A stretch of 64,000 nt of DNA from Pseudomonadota bacterium (GCA_027620075.1 JAQCEY010000002.1:230358-294357); one strand, 5' to 3'; shown: positions 10,416 to 21,500, numbered from the stretch's first letter. Numbers and translations are program-made. Notes: generated from the letters alone by a model not told the origin.

Positions 10416-10984
10416 TTTTTTACCAATTTTAAGAAATTAGCTAAAATGTCATGCCCATGCTCCGAGGCAATACTTTCAGGGTGGAACTGCACACCGTAAA
10501 TATCATACTCCTTATGCTGCAAAGCCATTACCAGACCGTCATCACTTTGTGCGGTTATTTCCAGACAATCGGGGAAGCTATCACGCTCAACAACCAGTGA
10601 ATGATATCTGGTTGCCTTAAGGGGGCTTTTTATTCCTTCAAATATACCTTTTGAATTATGCTTTATGTTGCTGACCTTGCCATGCACAGGTTCAACCCTT
10701 ACTATTTTTCCTCCAAAAACCTGACCTATGGCTTCATGCCCCAAACATACTCCGAATATGGGCAATTTACCGGCTGCTTTTTTAATTAATTCGGGGCATA
10801 TACCCGATTCATTAGGAGTGCAAGGTCCCGGAGAAATAACAATACCTTTTATAGTATCGTCATTTAATATTTCGTCCACGGTCAAAGCGTCATTGCGCAC
10901 AACCTTAACTTCAACGCCTAATTCACTGATATAATGATACAAATTATATGTAAAGCTATCATAATTATCTATTAAAATAATCAT
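10412..10984 (-). CDS. trpG: Anthranilate synthase component II (glutamine amidotransferase)
   Basis: TrpG hydrolyses glutamine and supplies ammonia to TrpE. I chose the ATG at 10984 (190 residues) because the family starts MIILIDNYDSFTYNL; it follows the trpE stop after one base, with AAAGGG upstream. An in-frame ATG at 11005 would overlap trpE and add seven residues. The class I amidotransferase triad is intact: Cys in FGVCLGHE near 78, and His-Glu in GVQFHPES near 168-170. TS.. HGK and YHSL motifs are also present. It sits between trpE and trpD in a tight operon. Confidence 0.96.
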   Translation of the reverse strand: MIILIDNYDSFTYNLYHYISELGVEVKVVRNDALTVDEILNDDTIKGIVISPGPCTPNESGICPELIKKAAGKLPIFGVCLGHEAIGQVFGGKIVRVEPVHGKVSNIKHNSKGIFEGIKSPLKATRYHSLVVERDSFPDCLEITAQSDDGLVMALQHKEYDIYGVQFHPESIASEHGHDILANFLKLVKK

Positions 10985-10985
10985 A

Positions 10986-12488
10986 CTACCAATCCCTTTT
11001 AGCAACTTCTTCAGCAGCCCTTATCAACGCCATGGCTTTATTGCAGCTTTCCTGATATTCAGCCTCAGGGTCACTATCGGCAACAACACCGCCACCTGCC
11101 TGAACATACAGCTTATCGCCTTTTGCTAAGCCTGTCCTGAGCGTAATACACATATCAACATCGCCATTTGACGAAAAGAAGCCCACGCCTCCCGCATAAA
11201 AGCTACGCCTTACATTTTCCAACTCGTCAATTATTTCCATAGCCCTTATCTTGGGTGCACCTGAAACAGTACCAACGGGAAACCCTGCTATCACTGCATC
11301 TAAGGCATCTATATTTTTTTTCACTTTGCCTTCGACCTTTGATACTATATGCATTACATGCGAATAATATTCTATAACCATATTTTCAGTAACCTTAACA
11401 GTACCTATGCCAGACACCCTGCCTACATCATTACGACCAAGATCTATCAACATCAAATGTTCGGCAAGCTCTTTTTCATCAGATAGTAAATCTTTTGCTA
11501 ATTTATCATCTTCGATTTTGTCAGCACCTCTTTTTCTGGTTCCTGCAATCGGTCTAACCGTTATTTTTCCATCGTTCATTCTTACCAGAATTTCAGGACT
11601 TGAACCTATCAGCGAGAAATCACCCATTTTTAAATAAAATGAATATGGCGAAGGATTCATACTTCTTAAAACACGGTATAGTGAAAGCGAATCGTAAGGG
11701 AAATCAATGGTAAATCTTTGCGAAGGCACTACTTGGAATATATCGCCTGCCATAATATATTCTTTAGCCTTATTTACCATTTCATGATATTCTTCCCTTG
11801 AAATATTACTGCTGATATTAAGTTTTTTATTTTGTAATTTGGCATCGGCATTTTTCAAATAATCTAAACTTAAATTGGTATCTATAAGCTTTTTTACCGT
11901 ATATAAAATACGGCTTTCCGCCATTTTATAAGCCTCTTCGGCACTATCGCCAAAATTAAACACGGGGGCAGCGATTATCATAGAGTCATTTACCGAATCG
12001 AACACTATAACTATCCGAGGTCTTATGAATAAAGCCTCTGGAATACCTATAATGTCTTCATTGCCGTCAGGTAGCTTTTCCATATACCTGACCATATCAT
12101 ACCCCATAAAACCGAATATGCCTGACGACATAGGCGGCAAACCTTTGGGGATATTAAGCTGTGATTCTTTTATATAATTCCTCAATGACGAAAATACATC
12201 TTTTCCGTCATCAGCAAACGCATTTTTATCCGATGGATTTTTGTTTATTTGCGGAAAACCGTCAACACATCTCCAGATGCTATCGGGCGACATAACGATA
12301 AACGAATATCTGCCGCGACTTCTTCCCTGCTCTACTGACTCGAACAGACCTAAATATTCTTCACCTTTCAACTTCAGGGCAACAGAAACAGGAGTTTCTA
12401 TATCGCAGGAAAGTTTAGTCCAGATAATATTACCTGTATTTTTATTATAGTTTTGTACAAATTCTTCAATAGCAGGTAGTATCTTCAT
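10986..12488 (-). CDS. trpE: Anthranilate synthase component I
   Basis: TrpE makes anthranilate from chorismate. The product is 500 residues. The N-terminal domain carries LFESVEQGRSRGRYSF, close to the LLES motif used for tryptophan feedback inhibition, so inhibition is probably kept. The chorismate-binding domain has PSPYSFYLK, GSSPEILVR, RPIAGTRKRG, DLGRNDVGRV and AGGGVVADSDPE.EY. It starts one base after ppiD ends and is followed by trpG after one base. I saw no leader peptide with tandem Trp codons upstream of ppiD, so classical attenuation is not evident. Confidence 0.97.
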   Translation of the reverse strand: MKILPAIEEFVQNYNKNTGNIIWTKLSCDIETPVSVALKLKGEEYLGLFESVEQGRSRGRYSFIVMSPDSIWRCVDGFPQINKNPSDKNAFADDGKDVFSSLRNYIKESQLNIPKGLPPMSSGIFGFMGYDMVRYMEKLPDGNEDIIGIPEALFIRPRIVIVFDSVNDSMIIAAPVFNFGDSAEEAYKMAESRILYTVKKLIDTNLSLDYLKNADAKLQNKKLNISSNISREEYHEMVNKAKEYIMAGDIFQVVPSQRFTIDFPYDSLSLYRVLRSMNPSPYSFYLKMGDFSLIGSSPEILVRMNDGKITVRPIAGTRKRGADKIEDDKLAKDLLSDEKELAEHLMLIDLGRNDVGRVSGIGTVKVTENMVIEYYSHVMHIVSKVEGKVKKNIDALDAVIAGFPVGTVSGAPKIRAMEIIDELENVRRSFYAGGVGFFSSNGDVDMCITLRTGLAKGDKLYVQAGGGVVADSDPEAEYQESCNKAMALIRAAEEVAKRDW

Positions 12489-12489
12489 A

Positions 12490-14364
12490 TTATAAACTTA
12501 ACGAATTCAACATATTCTCATTTTCTTCCACAGGGTATTGTTTTCTAAGGAAATAATTATACTGCCTCAATATATCGTCGGTAAAATCTCTTTTCAGACT
12601 TTCCTCCAGATTAGCAAGCTTACCTTTATCTACTTGAGAGTCTTTAATATCGGCTAATTTTCCCATTACATACTCACCCTTATCAGATAAATAATAAGAT
12701 GTGGATTCACCTTTTTTCAAACCGAATAACTCAAGTGATAACTGCGCAGGAACGCCGCCTTCATTATCAAGGAAAGCGTCAGGTGACGGTCTTTTTATCT
12801 CGTCGGACATCTTAAATTTAAGTCCCATCGACGAAGCCAGTTCTTTAGGAGCTTTTCCGCCTTTTATTTCTATAGCGACCTGCTCGGCAATCGCCATTAG
12901 CTTCTTGCGTTTTTGAGATTCTTTCCATAAGGCTGTAACCGTTCCTTTTACCTCATCAAGTGCCTTAACCCTTTGAGGCACTACATTATCGACCCTCACC
13001 AGCACATATGTAGAATTATCAGAAAGCAGCGTCATAGACGAAACTTCGCCCGACTCAACTGAAAACGCAACATCGGCAAGAGTCTGCGGATCAGGTATAT
13101 CGGTCAACGGCTTGCCCGAAGAACCTTGAGCATTGGAGTTTATCGAAGGAATACTATGTATAACCAAATCGAATTTTTTAGCTATATCCTCCAGTTTGTT
13201 ACCGGCGGCAAGCTCATCTTCTATTTTTATTGAAGACTGCTCGAATATCTCCGCTGCCTTAACATCTTTTAAATAATCCTCTATCTCCCCACGCACTTCT
13301 TCAAAAGGTATGCCTTGCGGCTCGGATATTTTATTAATCGTAAATATATGCCAACCAAGATCAGTGTTTATAGACTCGCTATACTGCCCTACTTCCAGAG
13401 CGAAAACAGGAACAACCACATCTTCTGGCAGCTCGTCATGCCTGACTTCACCAAGCTCTATCTTTTTATCATCATACAAGGATACCTTACCTTCGTTTAT
13501 ATCCTCAAGAGCTTTTTGTGCATCTTCCTCTTTTTCAAAAAGATACTGTACAACATCTCTTTTTTCAGGCTCGGTGAATGATTCTATATTATCCTCATAT
13601 TCCGCTTTCATAGCCTCTTCACTAACCTGAACGGAATTTTTAACATCTTCATAACCGTATGTCAGATACGTAACCGTTCTGCTTTCGGGAACGGCAAAAT
13701 TATTGCTATTATCCTGATAATACTGAATAAGGTCGGCTTCCGAAGGCTCTTCCATCTCCTTAACATAATCAGTTGGAATATAAATAAGCTCAGCAGTACG
13801 GTACTCGTTGCGATACCTATATAATGTTTTGGCGGTATTTTTCATAGATGACGGCGATACCGCAAGAGTGTCAACTAAAATACCTATTGCCGCCTCATCT
13901 TTGATATCCTTAACATACTGTTTTTCGTCAAGACCGTTATATTGTAAAACCATTTTAAAGTTTTCGGGGTTAAACTTCCCCGACTCATCATAAAAAGCAC
14001 TTTCTCTTGCTATAATATCCCTGACTACATTATCACCGACCTTCAAATTTAGCTCACCTACTCTTAATCTTATAAGCTTGTTATCGACCATCTGGTCAAA
14101 AACTCTTCTTTTAACATCAAATTGCTGCATAAGTTCGGGAGTAAGTGTTGTTCCTAATATCTGCTGAAAACGACTGATTTCCCTCTGCAAGGAGTTATAA
14201 TACTCTTCATAACCGATTTTTTCGTCACCTACTTTAGCTATAGTCGTGCTGCTGCCGCCTCTAAATACGTCTCCCACGCCCCAGACAACAAAACTCAGGG
14301 CAAGAACACCTAGCAATAATTTTACAAAAATATTTTGAGAACCTTTTCTCATAGCTTCGAGCAT
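12490..14364 (-). CDS. ppiD: Peptidyl-prolyl isomerase PpiD (SurA-type N domain)
   Basis: PpiD is an inner-membrane-anchored periplasmic foldase and chaperone that helps outer-membrane and exported proteins fold. The 624-residue product begins with the family pattern LEAMRKGSQNIFVKLLLG followed by one membrane helix (about 14-34). A SurA_N-like chaperone region (about 40-180) follows, then a parvulin-like domain (about 255-370) with GWHIFTINKI. The parvulin domain is divergent and may be weak or inactive, as in E. coli PpiD. It is the first gene before trpE and divergent from tpiA, an arrangement common in Alphaproteobacteria. Confidence 0.92.
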   Translation of the reverse strand: MLEAMRKGSQNIFVKLLLGVLALSFVVWGVGDVFRGGSSTTIAKVGDEKIGYEEYYNSLQREISRFQQILGTTLTPELMQQFDVKRRVFDQMVDNKLIRLRVGELNLKVGDNVVRDIIARESAFYDESGKFNPENFKMVLQYNGLDEKQYVKDIKDEAAIGILVDTLAVSPSSMKNTAKTLYRYRNEYRTAELIYIPTDYVKEMEEPSEADLIQYYQDNSNNFAVPESRTVTYLTYGYEDVKNSVQVSEEAMKAEYEDNIESFTEPEKRDVVQYLFEKEEDAQKALEDINEGKVSLYDDKKIELGEVRHDELPEDVVVPVFALEVGQYSESINTDLGWHIFTINKISEPQGIPFEEVRGEIEDYLKDVKAAEIFEQSSIKIEDELAAGNKLEDIAKKFDLVIHSIPSINSNAQGSSGKPLTDIPDPQTLADVAFSVESGEVSSMTLLSDNSTYVLVRVDNVVPQRVKALDEVKGTVTALWKESQKRKKLMAIAEQVAIEIKGGKAPKELASSMGLKFKMSDEIKRPSPDAFLDNEGGVPAQLSLELFGLKKGESTSYYLSDKGEYVMGKLADIKDSQVDKGKLANLEESLKRDFTDDILRQYNYFLRKQYPVEENENMLNSLSL

Positions 14365-14522
14365 AGCAACAACCTATTATGACTTTAATTATAAGCATTA
14401 AATAATAGTCATCGATTGCAATTAAAACAACAATGAATTTAAATAATTTGCTATTATTGATTTTTTTTATATAAGAGTTATGAATGTTTAATATTGTTCA
14501 ATCATAAAAAAGCATCTGTAGC

Positions 14523-15296
14523 ATGACAAAGAAAAACAAAAACATCCGAGAATACCCTATAATAATTGCAAATTGGAAGATGAACGGTCTTTTGCGTGAA
14601 AGTATGCAGAACTTCAAACAGCTAAGGGCAAAGATAAACGATAGCTTAATCGGCTGTGAAATAGTGATATGTCCTCCTTACACTTTACTGCGTGATTTTG
14701 CTGAAAAAATTCCGGGAACAGGCATAAAGCTAGGCGCACAAAACTGTCATGATAAACTTGAAGGTGCTTACACAGGCTCAATAAGTGCGAAAATGATTCG
14801 TGATATGACCTGTGAATATGTAATCATAGGACACTCCGAAAGAAGAACCACAAGGAACGAGGGAAGCGAACTGGTACGCAACAAAGCTGAAATTTGTCAT
14901 AGCCAGAAGCTTAGTACTATCATTTGCGTTGGTGAAACTCTATACGAAAGACAGAACGACCTTGCCAAAATAGTGGTACGTGAGCAGGTTCTGCACTCAA
15001 TACCGAAAACCTCAACCGCCGAAAACACTATAATTGCATACGAGCCTGTATGGGCTATAGGTACGGGCAAAACCCCAACGGCAGAACAAATTGAGGAAAT
15101 GCATAATTACATAGCACATGTAATAAATGAAGAACTAAAACAATTTGAAAACCAGCCAAGAATCGTGTATGGTGGCTCGACTAGCTCACAAAATGCACGT
15201 TCAATACTATCTGTTCCAAGTGTTGACGGTCTTCTGGTGGGCAAAGCCAGCCTTGATCCTGATGAATTCTGGAAGATTATTGAGGCTACAGGCTAA
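14523..15296 (+). CDS. tpiA: Triosephosphate isomerase
   Basis: TpiA interconverts dihydroxyacetone phosphate and glyceraldehyde 3-phosphate, which also feeds the Dxs reaction encoded at 39.8 kb. The 257-residue TIM barrel has all catalytic motifs: NWKMNG with the active Lys near 19, IIGHSERR with His104, AYEPVWAIGTGK with Glu174, and the phosphate loop YGGSTSSQNA. It is the first gene of a plus-strand group with secG, pyrG and kdsA, divergent from ppiD. Confidence 0.97.
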   Translation: MTKKNKNIREYPIIIANWKMNGLLRESMQNFKQLRAKINDSLIGCEIVICPPYTLLRDFAEKIPGTGIKLGAQNCHDKLEGAYTGSISAKMIRDMTCEYVIIGHSERRTTRNEGSELVRNKAEICHSQKLSTIICVGETLYERQNDLAKIVVREQVLHSIPKTSTAENTIIAYEPVWAIGTGKTPTAEQIEEMHNYIAHVINEELKQFENQPRIVYGGSTSSQNARSILSVPSVDGLLVGKASLDPDEFWKIIEATG

Positions 15297-15324
15297 ATAT
15301 ATAATAAATTTAAGGAATACCTAA

Positions 15325-15681
15325 ATGTCAGAAATGTTACATATATTACTTGTTGTGCAAGTTATAATAGCCGTTTCAATGATATGCGTAATTTTGCTTC
15401 AACGCAGTTCAAGTGACGGTTTGTCAGGTCTAAGCGGCGGTAGCGGAGGCGGCAATTCATTGGTATCGGGAAGAGCCTCTGCAAATATGCTCACAAAAAC
15501 CACTGCTTACTTAGCTGTAGCTTTTATGGCTAACAGCCTTGCTATGGCAACTATAACAGCTAGAGGCACAAAAACCGTAGACAGGGTTATTGAAAATATC
15601 TCAACAGAAAATAATGCTTCTGATATCGGCGAATCGGGTGAAGTTAAAGAAATCGAACCTACCGTACCGGTATCCGAATAA
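15325..15681 (+). CDS. secG: Preprotein translocase subunit SecG
   Basis: SecG is the small accessory subunit of the SecYEG translocon. The 118-residue product has a first membrane helix (about 5-25: ILLVVQVIIAVSMICVILLQ), the family pattern QRSSSDGLSG followed by a Gly/Ser-rich stretch (GGSGGG), and a second helix with LTKTTAYLAVAFMANSLAMA (about 52-74). An acidic cytoplasmic tail ends the protein. AAGGAAT lies upstream of the start, 28 bases after tpiA. Confidence 0.95.
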   Translation: MSEMLHILLVVQVIIAVSMICVILLQRSSSDGLSGLSGGSGGGNSLVSGRASANMLTKTTAYLAVAFMANSLAMATITARGTKTVDRVIENISTENNASDIGESGEVKEIEPTVPVSE

Positions 15682-15786
15682 ACTTTTTTATTATAACATA
15701 AAAAAATAGTTTATTATTATTGATTTTATTGCCTTATTTTGTAGTATGCAGCAACAATTTTACTAATGCTTCTTTAAGTTTAGGAT

Positions 15787-17418
15787 ATGGCAAAATTTAT
15801 ATTTATTACAGGCGGTGTAGTTTCGTCTTTGGGTAAAGGGCTGGCATCTGCCAGTCTTGCTGCTGCTTTGCAATCAAGAGGGTACACTGTTCGCTTGCGT
15901 AAACTTGACCCATATCTGAACGTTGACCCCGGAACAATGAGTCCCATACAGCATGGCGAGGTGTACGTTACCGACGACGGAGCGGAGACCGACCTTGACC
16001 TTGGTCACTACGAAAGATTCACGGACGTTGTGGCTCGCAAGGGCGACAATATCACGACCGGTCAAATATATTCCAAACTAATCGCAAAAGAGCGTAAAGG
16101 CGAGTACTTAGGTGGAACTGTTCAAGTAATACCTCACGTTACCGACCTGATAAAAGAATTTATTTTAAGTGACACTGATGATACGGATTTCGTACTTTGT
16201 GAAATAGGCGGAACTGTCGGAGATATAGAAGGTCTGCCGTTCTTTGAGTCTATCCGTCAGCTTGGCTATCAGCTTGGTAAAGACAAGACTATATTTGTCC
16301 ATTTAACGCTGGTTCCTTATATTCCGGCAGCAAGGGAGCTTAAAACAAAGCCCACCCAACACTCTGTAAAGGAATTACGCCAGATAGGTATTCAACCGGA
16401 TATATTATTATGCCGTGCCGATAGGGAGATACCGGAGAGTGAGCGTAAAAAAATAGCCTTATTTTGCAACATAAAAGAAGAGTGCGTAATACAAGGACTT
16501 GACGTTAAGAGTATCTACCAAGTCCCTATAAAATATCACGAAGAAGGTTTTGACAATCAGATTCTCATGCATTTTAATATGCCGCATGACAAGAAGGCTA
16601 ACTTAAAAAAATGGGAAAAACTTGTCGAGAACGACCTGTCTGCAACTGAAGAAATACACGTTGCCATAGTCGGTAAGTATGTAAAACTAACCGAAGCATA
16701 TAAATCTATAATAGAATCCTTGCATCATGCTGCAATGGCAAATGAAGTTAACGTTAAGATACACTGGATAAACTCCAGACGCTTCTCAGCCGACACGGCT
16801 GCTAAAAAACTACCTTCCATGGACGCAATCCTTGTTCCCGGCGGATTCGGTGAGGACGGTGTTAAGGGGGAATTAAACGCTATAACATACGCAAGGACTA
16901 ATAACGTACCGTATTTTGGAATTTGCAGGGGTATGCAGCTAAGTGTTATAGAGGCTGCCCGCAACCTTGCAGGCTTAAAAAATGCCGATACATCGGAGTT
17001 TAACGAGACGGAACACACCGTAGTCGGTCTTATGACCGAGTGGTTCAATGGCGAAAAACAAGAAACACGCAATAAAAACGGTGATTTGGGCGGCACAATG
17101 AGGCTAGGCTCATACCCTTGTAGATTAGTACCGAACTCACTGGCTAGGAATGTGTACGGCAAAGCCAATATTGAAGAACGGCACAGACACCGCTACGAGG
17201 TAAATATAGAATATAAAGAAATTCTGGAGAAGGCAGGCTTGTTATTTTCAGGCATGTCACCTGACGGCAAGTTGACTGAAATCGTTGAAATACCTAAACA
17301 CCCGTGGTTCATAGCAGTGCAGTTCCACCCTGAATTCAAGTCACGCCCTTTTAGTCCGCACCCGTTATTTAAGGGGTTTGTTGAGGCGGCAATAAAATAT
17401 AACAAAAAAAGAAAATAA
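15787..17418 (+). CDS. pyrG: CTP synthase
   Basis: PyrG aminates UTP to CTP using glutamine. The 543-residue product has the synthase domain (about 1-265: [39 protein letters not shown]) and a class I glutaminase domain (about 290-540). The nucleophile Cys lies in GICRGMQLS, where GICLGMQ is usual. The His-Glu pair is in [11 protein letters not shown]. All catalytic residues are present. It is followed by kdsA after one base; CTP is also the cosubstrate for activating KDO. Confidence 0.97.
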   Translation: MAKFIFITGGVVSSLGKGLASASLAAALQSRGYTVRLRKLDPYLNVDPGTMSPIQHGEVYVTDDGAETDLDLGHYERFTDVVARKGDNITTGQIYSKLIAKERKGEYLGGTVQVIPHVTDLIKEFILSDTDDTDFVLCEIGGTVGDIEGLPFFESIRQLGYQLGKDKTIFVHLTLVPYIPAARELKTKPTQHSVKELRQIGIQPDILLCRADREIPESERKKIALFCNIKEECVIQGLDVKSIYQVPIKYHEEGFDNQILMHFNMPHDKKANLKKWEKLVENDLSATEEIHVAIVGKYVKLTEAYKSIIESLHHAAMANEVNVKIHWINSRRFSADTAAKKLPSMDAILVPGGFGEDGVKGELNAITYARTNNVPYFGICRGMQLSVIEAARNLAGLKNADTSEFNETEHTVVGLMTEWFNGEKQETRNKNGDLGGTMRLGSYPCRLVPNSLARNVYGKANIEERHRHRYEVNIEYKEILEKAGLLFSGMSPDGKLTEIVEIPKHPWFIAVQFHPEFKSRPFSPHPLFKGFVEAAIKYNKKRK

Positions 17419-17419
17419 A

Positions 17420-18247
17420 ATGACCGAATCAAAACATATAAAAGTAAATAATATCAAGGTAGGTAACGACCTACCGTTTACATTGATTGCAGGACCTTGC
17501 CAGATGGAATCTCGTGACCACGCCTTGATGATGGCCGAAGAACTTACAACGATAACACAAAGGCTTAATATTCCTTTTATATATAAATCGTCTTTTGACA
17601 AGGCAAACCGTACAAGCCTGAACAGTAAACGCGGAATCGGTCTTGAAAATGCATTGCCGATATTTAAAGAAATAAAAGAAACATTCGGCTGCCCTACCCT
17701 TACCGATATCCACAATGAAGAACAATGCGGCTTAATTGACGATTCGGTAGATGTATTGCAAATACCGGCTTTTTTATGCCGTCAAACCGATTTATTGATA
17801 GCTGCGGCTAAAACGGGTAAGGTTATAAACATAAAAAAAGGGCAGTTCTTAGCCCCTTGGGATATGAAGAACGTAGCTGCTAAAGTATCAGATTCCGGCA
17901 ATGATAACATCATATTGACCGATAGGGGTACTAGCTTTGGTTATAATACGCTTATATCCGATATGAGAGGGCTTGCAACAATGTCTGAGACCGGCTATCC
18001 GGTAATTATCGACGCAACCCACTCCATACAGCAACCGGGCGGTCAGGGAGGCACATCGGGAGGTCAGAGGGAATTTGTTCCGGTTATATCAAGAGCCGCA
18101 ATAGCGGTAGGAATAGCAGGTACATTCATGGAAGTCCATCAGGATCCTGATAACGCACCATCTGACGGACCTTGCATGGTTATATTGCAAGAGCTAGAAG
18201 AAATCCTAAAAAAACTTGTAGAGATAGACTCCGTAGTTAAGAACTAA
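17420..18247 (+). CDS. kdsA: 3-deoxy-8-phosphooctulonate synthase (KDO-8-P synthase)
   Basis: KdsA condenses phosphoenolpyruvate and arabinose 5-phosphate to KDO 8-phosphate for the LPS inner core. The 275-residue product shows [46 protein letters not shown], the [11 protein letters not shown] pattern and [19 protein letters not shown]. Its presence suggests the organism makes a KDO-containing lipopolysaccharide. Its last four bases overlap the oppositely oriented small lipoprotein gene. Confidence 0.97.
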   Translation: MTESKHIKVNNIKVGNDLPFTLIAGPCQMESRDHALMMAEELTTITQRLNIPFIYKSSFDKANRTSLNSKRGIGLENALPIFKEIKETFGCPTLTDIHNEEQCGLIDDSVDVLQIPAFLCRQTDLLIAAAKTGKVINIKKGQFLAPWDMKNVAAKVSDSGNDNIILTDRGTSFGYNTLISDMRGLATMSETGYPVIIDATHSIQQPGGQGGTSGGQREFVPVISRAAIAVGIAGTFMEVHQDPDNAPSDGPCMVILQELEEILKKLVEIDSVVKN

Positions 18248-18402
18248 CCGATAGCCTGATTTTTAGGGCTTCTTTTCTGACATGGAGCATCATTATCAGT
18301 ATCCGCCGATACACAAGGACTTTTCAGATCATATTTTGCACTATCATCTTTTGCACATCCCTGAATAAATAATAACATCAAAACCACATATATATATTTC
18401 AC
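18244..18402 (-). CDS. Small lipoprotein, VirB7 candidate
   Basis: A 52-residue reading frame with a GTG start (18402) and a GGGG ribosome site seven bases upstream. An in-frame TAA lies just before it, so no longer form exists. It encodes a lipoprotein signal ([15 protein letters not shown], lipobox IQGC, lipidated Cys16), then a short polar peptide with SPC and [10 protein letters not shown], giving two more cysteines. A good promoter-like sequence lies upstream. It follows the last virB6 in the same orientation. VirB7 proteins of type IV systems are small lipoproteins of this size, so VirB7 is possible, but no family signature proves it. Confidence 0.55.
   Translation of the reverse strand: MKYIYVVLMLLFIQGCAKDDSAKYDLKSPCVSADTDNDAPCQKRSPKNQAIG
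18253..18277 (+). terminator. Possible terminator of the tpiA-kdsA group
   Basis: AGCCT-GATTTTT-AGGGCT can fold into a short stem with one bulged base and is followed by TCTTTTCT. It sits just after the kdsA stop, inside the opposite-strand lipoprotein gene. Confidence 0.4.
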
Positions 18403-18436
18403 GAAATACCCCGACTGAAATTAAGAAGATGTCTAT

Positions 18437-18464
18437 ATGATATAAATTTAAGCCGTAAAGTCAA
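18437..18464 (-). promoter_or_regulatory. Sigma70-type promoter for the small lipoprotein gene
   Basis: On the minus strand, TTGACT (18464-18459) and TATCAT (18442-18437) are separated by 16 bases. Each matches the -35 and -10 consensus at five of six positions. Transcription would start about 28 bases before the GTG at 18402. Confidence 0.5.
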
Positions 18465-18528
18465 ATATACAATTAATTAACTTGATATAAATTTATAAAA
18501 TCAGAAAATAATGAACACATCTCCTAGC

Positions 18529-21500
18529 TTACTCATCATCTTTTTTATCCGAGTCTTTGCTTTGCTTGTCCCTTTCACTTTGCTCAAGCCTTTTCCTGCG
18601 TAATTTTTCTCGTTCTTCTTCCTCTTGTCTACGCATTTTTTCAGAATAAACTAAATCACCCTCATATTCTCTTACATCTTTGTCCAATTCAAGAAGAGGC
18701 TTATTCTTCTCTTGTTGAGATTGAGATTTTCTATCTTGCTCTTTAGCACGCTGTGCTTCATTTTCTATCTCTTTGTCAATCCATTTTCCGTCATCAACTT
18801 CAGACTTGTTCTCAGCTTTTTTACTATCATACGCATATGAAATTCCGGCACTTGCTTTTTGTCTTTCAGTCAAACCTTCAACTAACACCGCTTGCATACT
18901 AGACGGTATCTGCCTGAATTCACTTGAATCAACGAAGTCTGCAATTCTATTTTGTAAAGGAGTATTATTACTTATATCACTATTACCTACCAAGCGTAAC
19001 AATTCGTCAGCTTCTATAATTGCATCAACTTCGGATTTTGTATTGCCGTGAGCCGTTCCCGATGTCCGCAATTGTTCGGCAGCCAGCCCGAAGACTGCGG
19101 CAGCTCCTTTATCATTTGACCTAACATATGAATCCAGAAGAAGAGAGCCGACACCATTAGATATTGTAGCTTCCTGCTTCTCGGATTCTTTTAGTGCCGA
19201 ATATAAAGCAGCCTGCATATCTATAGGCAACAACTCAAACTTACCGGATTCAATAAAACCAAGTGCCTCACGTCTTTGAGCTAAAGTTAAATTATTGACA
19301 TCAATTGCACCATCTGCAAATCCAAGTTTATCGAGTAATGTTTTAGCCTTTGCCACTGCTTCATCAACGGCACTTTGAGCAGGCTTGTTTTTAGCAGATA
19401 AATCCCTATAAAGAGAAATAGGATTTCTTAACACCTTCTTAGAATCGGTTAAACCCGCTCCTCTACCGAATCTATTAATAATATCCAAGTCTTTACTTGC
19501 CTTAGCCTGTTTCAGTATTGAAGCTTCTAGTACGTTACGAGCCTTATCGTTATTATTAACCTGATTCAGCAATTTATTTAATAAAGGCCCTCCACCGCTT
19601 TGGGTGCCGGCTTTTAACATAGCAATATCCAGTAAACCTCTACCCTCTTTAGTCCTCATCATATCCGACAGACCTTTTTCAAGTAGGTTAGCTCCACCGC
19701 CTTTAGCAGCAGATTGTTTCAACGCCTGATTAAGAAGGCTTGCACCGGCATCACGACCTGCCAGTCTTTCCATCATTGTTTTATCGCTACTATTTTGAGC
19801 CGCCTTTAATATTGATTGCTCTAATAAGCTCTTCGCTCCTTTATCTTTACCGACTTCCCCTAAAGCCTTTTCAAGAAGGCTTCCGCTGCTACCGCCTTTA
19901 CTACCGGCAGCCTTTATAATAGCCGCTTCTAATAAATTCTTAGCACCTTTATTTTTGGACATATCCGCAAGGGCTTGATCAAGTAGATTCTTCCCACCAC
20001 CTTTAGCGGCAGAATCGGCAAGAGCCTTATCAAGTAAACTCAACCCTCTGCCTTTAGCATCTTTTATGGATTTCTCTAAGAAACTTACACCACCATTATT
20101 TGCAAGAACATCTCGAAGCGACCTATCCAATATACTTAAACCACCGGTATTACGAGCCTCTATCATAGATTTATCTAAAAGACTTAGACCGCCGCCCTTA
20201 GCAGCACCATCTCTCAACGCCCTTTCCAAGAAGCTTAAGCTTTCACCACCGCTTTGAGCGGATTTTCTTATAGCCTCTTCAAGAAGATTCTTGCCGTCTC
20301 TTACACCGTCCCTTAAGCCGCCTACTTTATCTCTTCCCAAATCCTCAAGATCTCTCAAACCGCCTACTTTATCTCTTCCCAAATTCTCAAGATCTCTTAA
20401 ACCTCCGACTCCTTTTCTAATATCATCACTATCTTGTTTCCTTCTGATACTAGCCTCTATAGTACCCTCATCAGCCAAACCGGCAAGAGCAGACTTTCTT
20501 GCAGCATTCGTTAACAGGTTCTGCCCCTTCTCCATTAGAGGATTCTTATCTTCTTTTATCATACCGTCCTGAATGATGCCCATTTCTCTTGTTCTTATGC
20601 TCATACCTTTAGCACCCGTCAACTCGACCATAGTAGCTCTTTTTATTTTTCTAGGAGGAGCAAGACCTCTTGTAGAATAAGCACCGTCCCAAAAACTTAG
20701 CACTTCATCCATTAGATTTTTGGTATTTTGCGATTTTCCTATATTCCACGCTTTAGCTGAAAATTCTTTAAACCCTGACATAATTGTATGGGTCAATCCC
20801 ATAGCAGGGCCGAATATATTAGCAGTATCACTCGGAGAACCTCCTTTTAACGCTTTAGCCATTTCAGGAACAAAATCCATAAACGCTAACATTAATAGGA
20901 CGGCTACCATAAACACCAGAAAATCAGTGAATGACAAGAAATTTTTTTCAGTTTGATATAATGCTATTTTTTCCCTATCAAATATCGGGTCTAAATATGG
21001 TACGTCCTCATACCTGAAAGCCATTTCAGGATCTCTTCCGGCACCACCGGGATCTCTAAAGCCGTTTTGGTCAACATCCATCCATATATTGGTCATATGA
21101 GTACCGATATCAGGCATCCAGAATTTCAGGTTAAATAAGTGGAAATGGTGCGATATATTTTTATTAACACCTAAAAAGTCAAAATCGGCATATACATTCC
21201 AGCATACTTTATAACCGATGGTTTGTTCCATATATGAAATTATCAAAGCTGCAAACATACCTAATGCGGCCATAAGAAGTAAAATCTGTATCCCTGCCGA
21301 AACAAGAGAGTTGAACCACTCAACCGTTAAATGCTTAGTTTTCTCAAATAACATTGTAATTAGGAAGAAAGGAGCCAATGCTATTAAGATAGCAATAGAG
21401 ATAAAACCTATTATATAAACAATAATTGCTTTAATAACCGCAAAAAGGAATAATACCATAGCAAGATATAAAAATATTATAAATATTATTCCCAACGGAA

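Noticed and set aside
14365..14522. A tryptophan attenuator or leader before ppiD-trpE
   Set aside because: No tandem Trp codons or clear alternative hairpins were seen.
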